Assembly (NCBI GenBank): GCA_001664005.1
Contig: CP016093.1
Location: forward strand, 4,455,031-4,519,030
DNA length: 64,000 nt
Direction: 5' to 3'
Source: Rhizobiales bacterium NRL2
GTDB taxonomy: Bacteria; Pseudomonadota; Alphaproteobacteria; Minwuiales; Minwuiaceae
Part shown: positions 28,166-37,782 of the stretch, one piece after another
Position numbering within the stretch: the first letter of the stretch is position 1
Layout: each line of letters starts with the position of its first letter
Position numbers and translations under genes: made by a program
The notes under the pieces: generated by a model
Seen by the model: only the letters and a program-made list of their open reading frames with translations
Told to the model about the DNA's origin: nothing
Database searches by the model: none

Positions 28166-29344
28166 GTGTTCGTGAATTTCTTCCTCGAGCTGAGGCAGCA
28201 CAAGGTGCCGGCGACGCTGCGCGAGTACCTGACGCTGCTGGAGGCGATGAAGCAGCACGTCACCGACTACCGCGTCGACGAATTCTACTACCTCGCCCGC
28301 GCCACGCTGGTGAAGGACGAGAAGAACATCGACAAGTTCGACCAGGTCTTCGGCAAGTGCTTCAACGGCCTCAACTTCGTCTCCGCGGAGGAGACCCACG
28401 AGATCCCCGAGGAGTGGCTGGAGAAACTGGCCGAGAAGGTGCTGACGCCCGAGGAAATGGCCGAGATCGAGGCCATGGGCGGCTTCGAGAAACTGATGGA
28501 GGAGCTGAAGAAGCGCCTCGAGGAGCAGAAGGGCCGCCACCAGGGCGGCAACAAGTGGATCGGCACCGCCGGCACCTCCCCCTTCGGCGCCCATGGCTAC
28601 AACCCCGAGGGCGTCCGCATCGGCCAGAAGGAGAGCCGCCACCGCCGCGCGGTGAAGGTATGGGACAAGCGCGAATTCAAGAACCTGGACGACGACGTCG
28701 AACTCGGCACCCGCAACATCAAGGTGGCGCTCCGGCGCCTGCGCCGCTTCGCGCGCGAGGGCGCGGAGCTGGAGCTCGACCTGCCCAACACCATCAAGTC
28801 GACCGCCGACAACGCCGGCTATCTCGACATCAAGATGGTGCCCGAGCGGCGCAACACGGTGAAGGTGCTGCTGCTGCTCGACATCGGCGGGTCGATGGAC
28901 GACCACATCCGCACGCTCGAGGAGCTGTTCTCGGCGACCAAGACCGAGTTCAAGCACCTCGAATACTACTACTTCCACAACTGCCTCTACGAGAAGCTGT
29001 GGAAGGACAACCGCCGCCGCCACACCGAGTTCGTCGACAGCTGGCAGGTGCTGCACACCTTCCCCGCCGACTACAAGCTGATCTTCGTCGGCGACGCCAC
29101 CATGAGCCCCTACGAGATCGTCTATCCCGGCGGTTCGGTGGAGCACTGGAACGAGGAAGCCGGCGAGGCCTGGATGCGGCGCTTCCTGGACGTCTACCAC
29201 AAGGCGATCTGGCTCAACCCGGTGCCGCAGAAGTACTGGGACTATACGCCGTCGATCAAGCTGCTCCAGGACCTGATGGGCAACCGGATGTTCCCGCTGA
29301 CCCTCGAGGGCCTGGAAGACGGCATGAAGGAACTGTCGAAGTAG
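28166..29344 (+). CDS. VWA domain protein (CoxE-like, MoxR partner)
   Basis: A 392-residue protein. GTG 28166 is chosen because AGGGGAGG lies just before it and it opens the family N-terminus (VFVNFFLELRQHKVPATL). A charged helical region about residues 100-150 precedes the VWA domain. The metal site reads LLLDIGGSMDDH near 235-246, with Gly where most VWA domains have Ser (DxSxS). Threonine and aspartate positions recur downstream (FVGDATMSP). Works with the MoxR ATPase upstream as a metal-enzyme activation pair in related systems. Confidence 0.85.
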   Translation: MFVNFFLELRQHKVPATLREYLTLLEAMKQHVTDYRVDEFYYLARATLVKDEKNIDKFDQVFGKCFNGLNFVSAEETHEIPEEWLEKLAEKVLTPEEMAEIEAMGGFEKLMEELKKRLEEQKGRHQGGNKWIGTAGTSPFGAHGYNPEGVRIGQKESRHRRAVKVWDKREFKNLDDDVELGTRNIKVALRRLRRFAREGAELELDLPNTIKSTADNAGYLDIKMVPERRNTVKVLLLLDIGGSMDDHIRTLEELFSATKTEFKHLEYYYFHNCLYEKLWKDNRRRHTEFVDSWQVLHTFPADYKLIFVGDATMSPYEIVYPGGSVEHWNEEAGEAWMRRFLDVYHKAIWLNPVPQKYWDYTPSIKLLQDLMGNRMFPLTLEGLEDGMKELSK

Positions 29345-29424
29345 GCTGACGGTCCGCCGGTTGGCAGGGCCGCCGGCGCTCGCCACATCCGTGACCGGAG
29401 CGATCCGGACACGGAGACCATCCC

Positions 29425-30366
29425 ATGCAGAGATTGATGATTTCAGCCGCCGCCGCGCTGCTGACGCTCGCCTCCGCGGGCGGAGCCGCCGCGCAGGATC
29501 AGGGAACCGCCTATCGCTGCGGCGACGTGGATGTCGACCTCCAGCGGACGGACAGCGGACCGGAGATCATGATCGGCGATGAGCGCCGCCAGCTCATCCG
29601 GGTGCGGTCGGCCTCGGGCGCGCGCTACGAGTCAGCGGGCGGCGGCGAGCCGGTACTGTTCTGGGACAAGGGCGCCACGGCGCTGCTCAAGGTCGGCGCC
29701 GCGGAGACCCTGGACTGCCGCCGCGCCGAACACGGACCCTTCCTGCCCTTCGAGGCCAGGGGACAGGAACCGGGCTGGCTGCTGGAGATCACGGCGGACC
29801 GCCTCCGGCTGGAGGCCGACTATGGCGAGCGCACCGTCACCATGCCGACGCCGCCGCCCGAAACCGGCCCCGGTGTCCGCACCTACCGCGCCGCCACGGA
29901 AGACCACGCGCTCGATATCCGCATCGACGACCGGCTCTGCCAGGATTCCATGGCCGGCACGCCCTATCCGAAGACGGTGACGGTGACCCTCGACCATGAG
30001 ACCTGGGAGGGCTGCGGCGGCGAGCCGCGCGATCTGCTGGTGGGCGCGCGCTGGGCGGTGACGGCGCTGGCCGGAGCCGATTCCGTGGGCGAGCGACCGC
30101 CGTCGATGATCTTCGACCGCGAAGGCCGTCTCTACGGGCAGGCCGGCTGCAACGCCTACACCACCAGCTACGACCTGAACGGCCCCGAGTTCTCCACCGG
30201 GCCGGTCGCGGCGACGAAAAAGGCCTGCGCCGGGCCTCTGATGGAAACGGAAAGCCGTTTCCTTCACCTGCTGGGCGAGGTCCGCGGCTACCGGATCGGC
30301 GAAGACCGCGTCCTGGTCCTGGACGCGGGTCAGGCCGGAGAGATCACCGCGCGGCGCACGGAATGA
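29425..30366 (+). CDS. exported MliC-like / META-domain protein
   Basis: A 313-residue secreted protein with a signal peptide cleaved near residue 23 (GGAAAQ). After it comes an MliC-like strand module (AYRCGDVDVDLQ...LFWDKGATALLKVG...LDC, residues 28-105), the lysozyme-inhibitor fold. A middle segment has two cysteines (RLCQDSM...WEGCGGE), and a C-terminal META/HslJ-like domain (GARWAVTALAG...AGCNAYTTSYDL). Likely periplasmic and envelope-protective; the function is inferred from the domains. Confidence 0.75.
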   Translation: MQRLMISAAAALLTLASAGGAAAQDQGTAYRCGDVDVDLQRTDSGPEIMIGDERRQLIRVRSASGARYESAGGGEPVLFWDKGATALLKVGAAETLDCRRAEHGPFLPFEARGQEPGWLLEITADRLRLEADYGERTVTMPTPPPETGPGVRTYRAATEDHALDIRIDDRLCQDSMAGTPYPKTVTVTLDHETWEGCGGEPRDLLVGARWAVTALAGADSVGERPPSMIFDREGRLYGQAGCNAYTTSYDLNGPEFSTGPVAATKKACAGPLMETESRFLHLLGEVRGYRIGEDRVLVLDAGQAGEITARRTE

Positions 30367-30373
30367 GCCGCAC

Positions 30374-30805
30374 TCATCCCGTTTTCGCGGGCGGCAGGGC
30401 GTAGGAGCCGGTGATGTGGGCGACCATGTCGTCCTTGCCCTCCGAATAGATCGCGACCTCGCCGACGGCCAGCCGCCGGCCCAGCTTCATCAGCCGGACG
30501 TCGGCGATGAGATCGGCGCGTTCCGGCTTGCTGAGGAAGTTCACCGTGGCGTTGGCGGTCACCGCCATCGCGGCCGCCTCGGTTCCCAGGTCCGCCAGCA
30601 CGGCGATGTAGAGCCCGAGATCGGCGAGCCAGAACAGCGTCGGCCCGGAGACCGTGCCGCCGGGGCGCAGATTGTCCTCGCCGATCGGCATGCGCACCCG
30701 CGCCTTGCGGCCGCCGGCCTGCTCCACGCGCAGGTTGAGGTCGGCGATCTGGGGGAAGGCCTCGGCCAGAAAGGCCTCGATCTCGCGGGGGGTGGCTTCG
30801 GGCAC
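30374..30805 (-). CDS. PaaI-type hotdog-fold thioesterase
   Basis: A 143-residue hotdog protein. GTG 30805 follows GAGGAG and is preferred to an upstream in-frame start. The PaaI/DUF4442-like core is visible: LRPGGTVSGPTLFWLADLGLYIAVLADLG (long helix), then VNFLSKPERADLIADVRLMKLGRRLAVGEVAIYSEG. It should hydrolyse an acyl- or aryl-CoA thioester. It is convergent with the META protein and divergent from the Xre-cupin regulator. Confidence 0.8.
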   Translation of the reverse strand: MPEATPREIEAFLAEAFPQIADLNLRVEQAGGRKARVRMPIGEDNLRPGGTVSGPTLFWLADLGLYIAVLADLGTEAAAMAVTANATVNFLSKPERADLIADVRLMKLGRRLAVGEVAIYSEGKDDMVAHITGSYALPPAKTG

Positions 30806-30901
30806 GGACGCTCTCCTCTGCTGCGGCGCGCGGAGGGGACCATTGGCCCGGCGGCCGGTCAAGCGCCTGAATGCGGGCTTGCGTCTGTCCCATTTTCAGG
30901 A

Positions 30902-30931
30902 TTTATTCCCGAATATGGGAGGACAGGATAC
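30902..30931 (+). promoter_or_regulatory. possible operator across the Xre-cupin start codon
   Basis: TCCC-GAATAT-GGGA (30907-30920) has 4-base inverted arms and overlaps the ATG at 30915. Xre-cupin regulators commonly repress their own genes at such sites. The arms are short, so this is only a candidate. Confidence 0.3.
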
Positions 30932-31478
30932 CGATCTGACACTGCGCCTGGCCGGACGGCTGAAACGCCTGCGCGGCGAGCATGGCCTGTCGCTGCAGGA
31001 GCTGGCGGCGCGGAGCGGCGTCAGCCGGGCGACACTTTCCCGCCTGGAGAACGCCGAGGTCAGCCCGACAGCCGAGGCGCTGGGCCGGCTCTGCGCCGCC
31101 TACGGCCTGCCGATCTCGCGGTTGATGACCATGGTCGAGGACGACTGGCGGCCGCACATGAAGCGCGGGGAACAGCCGGTCTGGACCGATCCGGACGCGG
31201 GCTTCGTGCGCCGTTCGGTCTCACCGCCCGCGCGCGGCCTGGCCGCCGAGGTGATCGAGTGCGAGCTGGCGGCGGGCGCGGAGATCGCCTACCCGTCCCC
31301 GCCGGTCGCCGGGCTGGAGCATCACCTGGTGATGCTGAACGGCGCGCTGGAGATCGAGCACGAGAACGCCGCCTGGCGGCTCGGACCCGGCGACTGCCTC
31401 CGCTACCAGCTGCACGGCGCCAGCGCCTTCCGCACGCCCGCCGGCAGCGGCGCCCGCTACATCCTCGTCGTCGTCTGA
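30915..31478 (+). CDS. Xre-family regulator with C-terminal cupin domain
   Basis: A 187-residue DNA-binding protein. HTH_3 domain at residues 10-65 (RLKRLRGEHGLSLQELAARSGVSRATLSRLENAEVSPTAEALGRL), then a cupin sensor at about 115-187 (LEHHLVMLNGALEIEHENAAWRLGPGDCLRYQ). These regulators bind a small ligand in the cupin and control neighbouring metabolic genes. A GNAT gene follows after 13 bases and is the probable target together with its own promoter. Confidence 0.9.
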   Translation: MGGQDTDLTLRLAGRLKRLRGEHGLSLQELAARSGVSRATLSRLENAEVSPTAEALGRLCAAYGLPISRLMTMVEDDWRPHMKRGEQPVWTDPDAGFVRRSVSPPARGLAAEVIECELAAGAEIAYPSPPVAGLEHHLVMLNGALEIEHENAAWRLGPGDCLRYQLHGASAFRTPAGSGARYILVVV

Positions 31479-31491
31479 GAAGGAAACGGAC

Positions 31492-32043
31492 ATGGAAGGC
31501 ATCAGGATCGAGGAGGTCGACGCGGCCGGGCTCCAGGCGCGGCTGGACGGCTTCACCGAGGTGCTGCACGCCGCCGTCCAGGCCGGCGCCAACGTGAACT
31601 TCATCTGGCCCTTCCCCCGCGAAGAGGCCGAGGCCTTCTGGAGGATGAAGGTGCTGCCGCCGCTCCGGGCCGGCGGACGCATCCTCTGGGCGGCGCTCGA
31701 CGGGGAGCAGGTCTGCGGCACGGTGCAATTGCTGCTCGACATGCCGCCCAACCAGCGCCATCGCGGCGAGGTCACCAAGCTGCTGGTTCATCCCGGCTGG
31801 CGGCGGCGCGGCATCGGCCGGGCGCTGATGGCGGCGCTGGATGCGAAGGCCGCGGCGCTGGGCAGAACGCTGGTGACGCTCGACACCCGGACCGGCGATG
31901 CGGCCCAGCCGCTCTACGCGGCCGCCGGCTACCGGGTGGCGGGCGAGATCCCGCGTTTCGCCATGACGCCCGAGGGCGGGCGCTACGACGCCACCACCTA
32001 CATGTACAAGCTGTTCCCGGCGGACCGGCAGAACGCCAGGTGA
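31492..32043 (+). CDS. GNAT family N-acetyltransferase
   Basis: A 183-residue GNAT protein. The acetyl-CoA pyrophosphate loop is LLVHPGWRRRGIGRALM (residues 95-111), followed by the TLVTLDTRTGDAAQPLYAAAGY strand-helix. It acetylates an amine, thiol or polyamine-like substrate that cannot be named. It is cotranscribed with the Xre-cupin regulator. Confidence 0.87.
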   Translation: MEGIRIEEVDAAGLQARLDGFTEVLHAAVQAGANVNFIWPFPREEAEAFWRMKVLPPLRAGGRILWAALDGEQVCGTVQLLLDMPPNQRHRGEVTKLLVHPGWRRRGIGRALMAALDAKAAALGRTLVTLDTRTGDAAQPLYAAAGYRVAGEIPRFAMTPEGGRYDATTYMYKLFPADRQNAR

Positions 32044-32070
32044 CCGATTGAATCGGTCCTGGCCCTTCGG

Positions 32071-32158
32071 TGTCATGCCCGCCCCCGTGCGGGCATCCGG
32101 GCCATTTTCAAAGTTGCGGCGAAGCCGCTCCGGACCCCCGCACTGAGGCGGGGGTGAC
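32071..32158. repeat. REP-like intergenic palindromic element, copy 2
   Basis: Same start (TGTCATGCCCGCC), same central GCGGCGAAGCCGC and same CCCCCGCA...GCGGGGGTGAC end as at 25062. The spacer after the first hairpin differs. Again it lies between convergent genes (GNAT and dppF). Confidence 0.8.
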
Positions 32159-32204
32159 GCGCAGCGCAAGTGGCGGTCAGGTCAGGTGCGGAACCGGTCC
32201 GGCG

Positions 32205-33224
32205 TCAGGCGCGCTCGCCCCAGGGCGGCAGGCGGCCTTCCTCGACGGCGTGGCAGGCGACCATGGACGGCCCGGCGTGGATCGCATTCGGCACTTCGAC
32301 GCGGCAGCGGTCATTGGCCAGCGGGCAGCGCGGATGGAACGGGCAGCCGGGCGGCGGATCGATGGGGCTCGGCACCTCGCCGGCGACCGGCGTGCGCGCG
32401 CGTCCCGACATTTCCAGGTCCGGGATGGCGTCCAGCAGCATGCGCGTATAGGGGTGCCGGGGCTCGGTGAACAGCGTGTCCGTCTCCGCCCACTCCACCA
32501 GCCGTCCGAGGTACATGACGCCGACGGTGGTGGAGACGTGATAGACCACGGCCAGGTCGTGGCTGATGAACAGGTAGGTCAGGCCGAGCTCTTCCTGCAG
32601 ATCCTTCATCAGGTTCAGGATCTGCGCCTGCACCGACACATCGAGCGCCGAGGTCGGCTCGTCGCAGACCAGGAACTCGGGCTCGCCGGCGAGCGCCCGT
32701 GCGATCGAAACCCGCTGGCGCTGGCCGCCGGAGAACTCGTGCGGATATTTGGCCCCGTCCTTCGGGCTGAGGCCGACCTGGGAGAGATGCTCGCCCACCC
32801 GGCGGCGGATTTCCGCCTCGCCGGTCGCCAGCTTGAGATGGCGGATCGGCTCGGCCACGATGTCTTCGACCCGCCAGCGCGGATTGAGCGAGGCGTAAGG
32901 GTCCTGGAAGATCATCTGCATGCGCCGCTGGGCCGACGGGTTACGCCGCCGCGCCCGGTCGCCGGCCACGTCCATCCCGTCGAAGGTGAGCCGGCCCGCC
33001 GTCGGGTTGTAGAGACCGACCACCAGGCGGGCGACGGTGGACTTGCCGCAGCCCGACTCGCCCACCAGGCTGAAGGTCTCGCCACGCCCGATCTCGAAAC
33101 TGACGCCGTCGACGGCCTTCACGAAGGCCTTGGGCCGGCGCTCGATCACCCGGTTGAGCCAGGGCGGCGAGACGTCGAAATGGCGGACCAGCCCCTCGAC
33201 CTCGAGCAGGACGTCGTCGCTCAT
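32205..33224 (-). CDS. dppF: dipeptide/oligopeptide ABC transporter ATP-binding protein DppF
   Basis: A 339-residue ATPase. Walker [10 protein letters not shown], signature [15 protein letters not shown], Walker [14 protein letters not shown]-loop ISHDLAVV, and the C-terminal oligo_HPY region with cysteines ([15 protein letters not shown]) typical of Dpp/Opp ATPases, which binds a 4Fe-4S cluster in several members. ATG 33224 overlaps the dppD stop by four bases. Last gene of the dppABCDF-type operon. Confidence 0.92.
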   Translation of the reverse strand: MSDDVLLEVEGLVRHFDVSPPWLNRVIERRPKAFVKAVDGVSFEIGRGETFSLVGESGCGKSTVARLVVGLYNPTAGRLTFDGMDVAGDRARRRNPSAQRRMQMIFQDPYASLNPRWRVEDIVAEPIRHLKLATGEAEIRRRVGEHLSQVGLSPKDGAKYPHEFSGGQRQRVSIARALAGEPEFLVCDEPTSALDVSVQAQILNLMKDLQEELGLTYLFISHDLAVVYHVSTTVGVMYLGRLVEWAETDTLFTEPRHPYTRMLLDAIPDLEMSGRARTPVAGEVPSPIDPPPGCPFHPRCPLANDRCRVEVPNAIHAGPSMVACHAVEEGRLPPWGERA

Positions 33225-34204
33225 ACCACGCCCTCCTCGACCGGCTCGTGCAGCCAGCACGACGCGTCGTGGCGCCCGTCGCCCATCAGGTCGGGCCGGA
33301 CGGTATGGCATTTGAACATCACCTTCGGGCAGCGCGGGTGGAAGGCGCAGCCGTTGGGAATGTCGGTCAGGCGCGGCATGGAGCCGTCGATCTGGGTGAG
33401 CTTGCCGACGCGGCTGCCGAGCGCCGGAATCGCGCCCATCAGCCCCTCGGTATAGGGATGCTTCGCCCGCTTGATGACGTCCTGGACGGGGCCGATCTCG
33501 GCCACCCGTCCGGCATACATCACCGCCACGCGGTCGGCGGTCTCCGCGATCACGCCCATGTCGTGGGTCACCAGCATGACCGAGGTGCCGTGCTCGGCGC
33601 AGAGCCGCTTCAGCAGGGTGATGATCTGGGCCTGGATGGAGACGTCGAGGGCCGTCGTCGGTTCGTCGGCGATGATCAGCTTCGGCTCCGCGCACAGCGC
33701 CAGCGCGATCACCACCCGCTGGCGCATGCCGCCGGAGAACTGGTGCGGATAGTGATCGATCCGCTCCTCGGCGGCGGGGATGCCGACTTCCTTCAGCAGG
33801 TCCAGGGCGCGCTGGCGGGCCTGCCGGTCGGTGAGGCTGGTGTGCGTCTGGATGGTCTCGACCAGTTGTTCGGAGACCTGGTAGAGCGGATTGAGGCTGG
33901 TCAGCGGATCCTGGAAGATGGCGCCGATTTCCTTGCCCCGGACGCGCCGCATCAGCTCGTAGGGCAGATTGTCGATACGCCGGCCGTTGAGCAGGATCTG
34001 GCCTTCGGCGATACGCCCGGGCGGCTCGATCAGGCCGATGATCGCCGCGCCGGTCATCGACTTGCCGGCGCCGGATTCGCCGACGACGCCCAGCACCTCG
34101 CCCTCGTCGATGGTCAGCGAGATGTCGTCGACGGCCACCAGCGTGCCGCGGCGGGTCGGGAACTCGACCCTCAGATTCTTCACTTCCAGAACCGGCGTCG
34201 CCAT
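33221..34204 (-). CDS. dppD: dipeptide/oligopeptide ABC transporter ATP-binding protein DppD
   Basis: A 327-residue ATPase partner of DppF. Walker [10 protein letters not shown] (Met where Thr or Ser is usual), signature [15 protein letters not shown], Walker [14 protein letters not shown]-loop VTHDMGV, and the oligo_HPY C-terminus with cysteines ([15 protein letters not shown]). It starts four bases after dppC and its stop overlaps dppF by four. Powers the peptide importer from the cytoplasm. Confidence 0.92.
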   Translation of the reverse strand: MATPVLEVKNLRVEFPTRRGTLVAVDDISLTIDEGEVLGVVGESGAGKSMTGAAIIGLIEPPGRIAEGQILLNGRRIDNLPYELMRRVRGKEIGAIFQDPLTSLNPLYQVSEQLVETIQTHTSLTDRQARQRALDLLKEVGIPAAEERIDHYPHQFSGGMRQRVVIALALCAEPKLIIADEPTTALDVSIQAQIITLLKRLCAEHGTSVMLVTHDMGVIAETADRVAVMYAGRVAEIGPVQDVIKRAKHPYTEGLMGAIPALGSRVGKLTQIDGSMPRLTDIPNGCAFHPRCPKVMFKCHTVRPDLMGDGRHDASCWLHEPVEEGVV

Positions 34205-34208
34205 CGGG

Positions 34209-35141
34209 CTACCTCAGCTTCGGGTTCAGGGCGTCGCGCAGCCAGTCGCCCAGCAGGTTCACCGACAGGACCAGGAGCGCCAGGAAGATGCCGGGGAAGA
34301 TGACGATCCACCACTCGCCCGAGAACAGGAAGTCCTGACCGATGCGGATCAGCGTCCCCAGCGACGGCTGGGTCGCCGGCACGCCGACACCCAGGAATGA
34401 GAGCGTCGCCTCCAGCAGGATCGCGACGGCGAGGTTGATGGTGCCGATGACCAGCACCGGCCCCATGACGTTCGGCAGCACGTGACGGAACATGATCGCC
34501 CCGCGCGACAGGCCGATGACCCGCGCGGCCTGCACGTACTCCTTGCCCTTCTCCACCATTGTAGAGCCGCGCACAGTGCGCGCGAACTGCGGCCAGATCG
34601 ACAGTGCGATGGAAATGGTGATGACCGCGATGGCGATGTCCGTATGGCTCTCGCCGGGAAAGAAGGCCTTGGAAACGCCGCTGATCAGCAGCGCGATCAG
34701 CAGGGCGGGAAAGCTGAGCTGCACGTCGGCGATGCGCATGATGATCGAATCCGCCGTGCCGCCCAGATAGCCGGCGAGCAGGCCCAGCGTGACGCCGATC
34801 AGGATCGCCAGCAGCACCGAGGCGAAACCCACCAGGATCGAGACACGCGAGCCGTAGAGGATCGCCGAATAGAGGTCGCGGCCCTGGTCGTCGGAGCCGA
34901 TCAGGAACGGCCAGTAGCCGTCCGGATGCCAGATCGGCGGGGTGAAGGCGTCGAAGATGTCCAGCGAGGCCGGATCGAACGGGTTCTGCGGCGTGATCAG
35001 GGGCGCGATCAGCGCGGCGACGATCATCAACAGCGCCAGCGAGGTGGCGGCGACGGTCACCGGCGAGGTCCGGAAACTGTGCCAGATGTCGCTGTCCAGA
35101 AAGCGGGCCAGATTGTCCTTCAAGCGCGCCCAGGGCCCCAT
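34209..35141 (-). CDS. dppC: dipeptide/oligopeptide ABC transporter permease DppC
   Basis: A 310-residue inner-membrane permease. ATG 35141 is used because it overlaps the dppB stop (TGATG) and opens the family N-terminus (MGPWARLKDN). The N-terminal OppC helix near residues 30-50, the extracytoplasmic loop with GSDDQGRDLYSAILYGSR and the EAA loop (AARVIGLSRGAIMFRHVLPN) are seen. Confidence 0.92.
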   Translation of the reverse strand: MGPWARLKDNLARFLDSDIWHSFRTSPVTVAATSLALLMIVAALIAPLITPQNPFDPASLDIFDAFTPPIWHPDGYWPFLIGSDDQGRDLYSAILYGSRVSILVGFASVLLAILIGVTLGLLAGYLGGTADSIIMRIADVQLSFPALLIALLISGVSKAFFPGESHTDIAIAVITISIALSIWPQFARTVRGSTMVEKGKEYVQAARVIGLSRGAIMFRHVLPNVMGPVLVIGTINLAVAILLEATLSFLGVGVPATQPSLGTLIRIGQDFLFSGEWWIVIFPGIFLALLVLSVNLLGDWLRDALNPKLR

Positions 35142-36124
35142 CAGTGGCCGCCCCCCGTGCGCTCGACGCGAAGCCGAGGATCGACGGCGTAATAGAGGAT
35201 GTCGACCAGCAGGTTGAGGGCCACGAAGATGAACGCGACCAGGATCAGGTAGGTCGACATGACGGGGATGTCGACGAATTGGATCGCCTGCAGGAAGAGC
35301 AGCCCCATGCCGGGCCACTGGAACACCGTCTCGGTGATGATGGCGAAGGCGATGAGTGAGCCGAGCTGCAGACCGGTGATGGTAATGACCGGCACCAGGG
35401 TGTTCTTCAGCGCATGGCGATAGTGGACAGCGCGGTTGCGCAGGCCCCTGGCCCTGGCGAACTTGACGAAATCGGTGCGCAGCACCTCCAGCATCTCGGA
35501 ACGCACCAGACGCATGATGAGCGCGAGCTGGAACATGCCCAGGGTGAAGGCCGGCATGATGATCGACTTCCAGCCGGAAACCGTCAGCAGCCCGGTCGTC
35601 CAGAGGCCGATGTCGACGGTCTGGCCGCGTCCGAAGGTCGGCAGCCAGCCGAGCACGACGCCGAAGACGAGGATCAGCAATATCCCGATCAGGAAGGTCG
35701 GCAGGGAGATGCCGATCAGCGACACCGTCAGGAAGACGTGACTGAGCCAGCTTCGGGGATAGAGACCGGTGTAGACGCCCAGCGGCACGCCGACCACCAG
35801 CGCGAATATCGCCGCCAGTATGGCGAGCTCCAGCGTCGCCGGCAGACGCTCCTGCAACAGTTGGTCGACCGGCCGGCCGATTCGGTAGGAGATGCCGAAA
35901 TTGCCCTGCACGACATTGCTGACATAGCGCCCGAACTGGACCGGAACCGGGTCATTGAGCCCCAGCCTCTCGCGCAGTTCCGCCCGTTCGGCCAGCGAGG
36001 TGTCCTGGCCGACCATCTGCGCCACAGGGTCGCCCACGAAGCGGAACATGGTGAAGCCGATCAGCGCCACGACCAGCATCACGATCATGGCCTGGATCAG
36101 GCGTCGAATGACGAATGCAATCAT
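35141..36124 (-). CDS. dppB: dipeptide/oligopeptide ABC transporter permease DppB
   Basis: A 327-residue permease. The N-terminal OppB segment (MIAFVIRRLIQAMIVMLVVALIGF) precedes the periplasmic part (RFVGDPVAQMVG; LGLNDPVPVQFGRYV), followed by five further helices and the EAA loop (FARARGLRNRAVHYRHALKN). It pairs with DppC in the membrane. Confidence 0.92.
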   Translation of the reverse strand: MIAFVIRRLIQAMIVMLVVALIGFTMFRFVGDPVAQMVGQDTSLAERAELRERLGLNDPVPVQFGRYVSNVVQGNFGISYRIGRPVDQLLQERLPATLELAILAAIFALVVGVPLGVYTGLYPRSWLSHVFLTVSLIGISLPTFLIGILLILVFGVVLGWLPTFGRGQTVDIGLWTTGLLTVSGWKSIIMPAFTLGMFQLALIMRLVRSEMLEVLRTDFVKFARARGLRNRAVHYRHALKNTLVPVITITGLQLGSLIAFAIITETVFQWPGMGLLFLQAIQFVDIPVMSTYLILVAFIFVALNLLVDILYYAVDPRLRVERTGGGH

Positions 36125-36143
36125 GCCGGCCCCTTAACGGAAC

Positions 36144-36176
36144 GGCCCCCCGCCGCCGGGTGGCGGGCGGAGGGCC
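36144..36176 (-). terminator. intercistronic hairpin between dppA and dppB
   Basis: GGCCCTCCGCCCGCC pairs imperfectly with GGCGGCGGGGGGCC around a short loop on the - strand, 20 bases after the dppA stop. There is no T-run. Such hairpins usually reduce downstream expression and protect the binding-protein mRNA, giving more DppA than permease. Confidence 0.55.
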
Positions 36177-36195
36177 GCAATCACGTCCGCGTCGA

Positions 36196-37782
36196 TCAGT
36201 CGATCGTGACGTGGCGCCACGAGAACTGGTTGTCGGCGCGCTGCTTGACGTTGACGCCCTTTCGCACGCCCCAGGCCAGAGCCTGCTGATGCAGCGGAAG
36301 ATACGCCACCTCGTCGGTGGTGATCGTCCAGGCCTGCTTGATCATGGCGTTGCGCTTCTCCGCGTCGGTTTCCGACAGGATCTTCGCGGTCAGAGCGTCC
36401 ACTTCCTCGTTGCAGTAGCGGCCGAGGTTGAACTTGCCGTTGCCGGTTTCCTCGTTGTAGCAGCCATGCAGGTTGTAGAGCGCATTCCAGCTGTCGAAGG
36501 AACCCGGCGTCCAGCCCAGCAGGTAGAACGACGTGTCGAGGCTCGGCGCCAGAATCTTCTTGAAGTAGAGCGCCTTCGGCTGTGCCAGCAGGTTCACCTT
36601 CACGCCCACCTGCGCCAGCATGGAGACGACGGCCTGGCAGATCGCTTCGTCATTGACGTAGCGGTCGTTCGGGCAGTCCATGCCGACCTCGAAGCCATCC
36701 GGATAGCCGGCTTCGGTCAGCAGCGCCCTGGACCTGTCCGGGTCGTAGGGCAGACGCTCGAAGGACGGGTCGGAGCCGTTGATGCCCGGCGCCACCATCA
36801 GCGCGCTCGGCTCGGAGAGACCGCGCATCACCTTCTGCTTGATCGCGTCGGCGTTGATCGCGTGATGGAAGGCCTGCCGCACGCGGACGTCCTTGAAGGG
36901 GTTCTTGCCCTTGACGCTGGAGTACAGCAGTTCGTCGCGGTGCTGGTCCATGCCCAGGAAGATCGTGCGCAGTTCCGGTCCCACCAGCATGGAGGTGCCG
37001 TCATTGCCATCGACGCGGTTCATGTCCTGCACCGGAATCGGATAAGCCATGTCCACTTGGCCCGAGAGCAGGGCCGCGACCCGGGTCGCGTCCGAGCCGA
37101 TCGGCTTCAGCGTCACCTTGGTCAGGTTGTGCGACTTGTTCGCGTTGTCCCACCAGTCCGGATTGGCTTCCGCCACGGTCTCGACGTCGGCCTCGCGGCT
37201 GACCAGCCTGAACGGGCCGGTGCCGTTGGCATTGCGGGTGGCGTGGTTCTCCTGGTCGCCGGTCGCCGACTGGGCGGTGACGGCGCCGTTCTCCTCGGCC
37301 CAGCCTTTCGACATGATGCCCCAGGTTTCCCACTCGAAGTGCAGGATCGGGTTCGGCTCGTCGGTGACGAAATCGACCGTGTAGTCGTCGACCTTGATCA
37401 CCTCGGCAACGCCGGCAAGACGGGTCTTGAGGTCCGAGCCCTCGCCGCGGACGCGATCGGCGGAGAAGACCACGTCGTCGGCGGTGAAGTCGCGGCCGTC
37501 ATGGAACTTCACGCCCTTGCGCAGGTGGAAGCGCCAGCGCGTCGGCTCGATGATCTCCCAGCTTTCGGCCAGGGCCGGTTCGATCTCCAGATTGGCGCCG
37601 CGCCGGACCAGGCCCTCGTACATGTTGCCCATGAAGCCGAGGGTGAAGGTCTCGTTGAGGTTGTAGGGGTCCATCGAGTTGGCGTCGCCCTGGAATGCGA
37701 AGGTCATGTCCTTCGCCGACGCCGTCCCCACGCCCAGCGCCAGCGCCGCAGCACCGGCCAGAAGCATGTTCCGCATTTTCAT
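36196..37782 (-). CDS. dppA: periplasmic substrate-binding protein DppA/OppA type
   Basis: A 528-residue class C binding protein (SBP_bac_5). A Sec signal peptide is cleaved near residue 23 (GTASA). Family regions include DPYNLNETFTLGFMGNMYEGL, WRFHLRKGVKFHDGRDFTADDVVFS and GTGPFRLVSRE. It captures peptides or related ligands and delivers them to DppBC. First gene of the leftward operon; the ATG is at the edge of a 306-base divergent gap. Confidence 0.92.
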   Translation of the reverse strand: MKMRNMLLAGAAALALGVGTASAKDMTFAFQGDANSMDPYNLNETFTLGFMGNMYEGLVRRGANLEIEPALAESWEIIEPTRWRFHLRKGVKFHDGRDFTADDVVFSADRVRGEGSDLKTRLAGVAEVIKVDDYTVDFVTDEPNPILHFEWETWGIMSKGWAEENGAVTAQSATGDQENHATRNANGTGPFRLVSREADVETVAEANPDWWDNANKSHNLTKVTLKPIGSDATRVAALLSGQVDMAYPIPVQDMNRVDGNDGTSMLVGPELRTIFLGMDQHRDELLYSSVKGKNPFKDVRVRQAFHHAINADAIKQKVMRGLSEPSALMVAPGINGSDPSFERLPYDPDRSRALLTEAGYPDGFEVGMDCPNDRYVNDEAICQAVVSMLAQVGVKVNLLAQPKALYFKKILAPSLDTSFYLLGWTPGSFDSWNALYNLHGCYNEETGNGKFNLGRYCNEEVDALTAKILSETDAEKRNAMIKQAWTITTDEVAYLPLHQQALAWGVRKGVNVKQRADNQFSWRHVTID

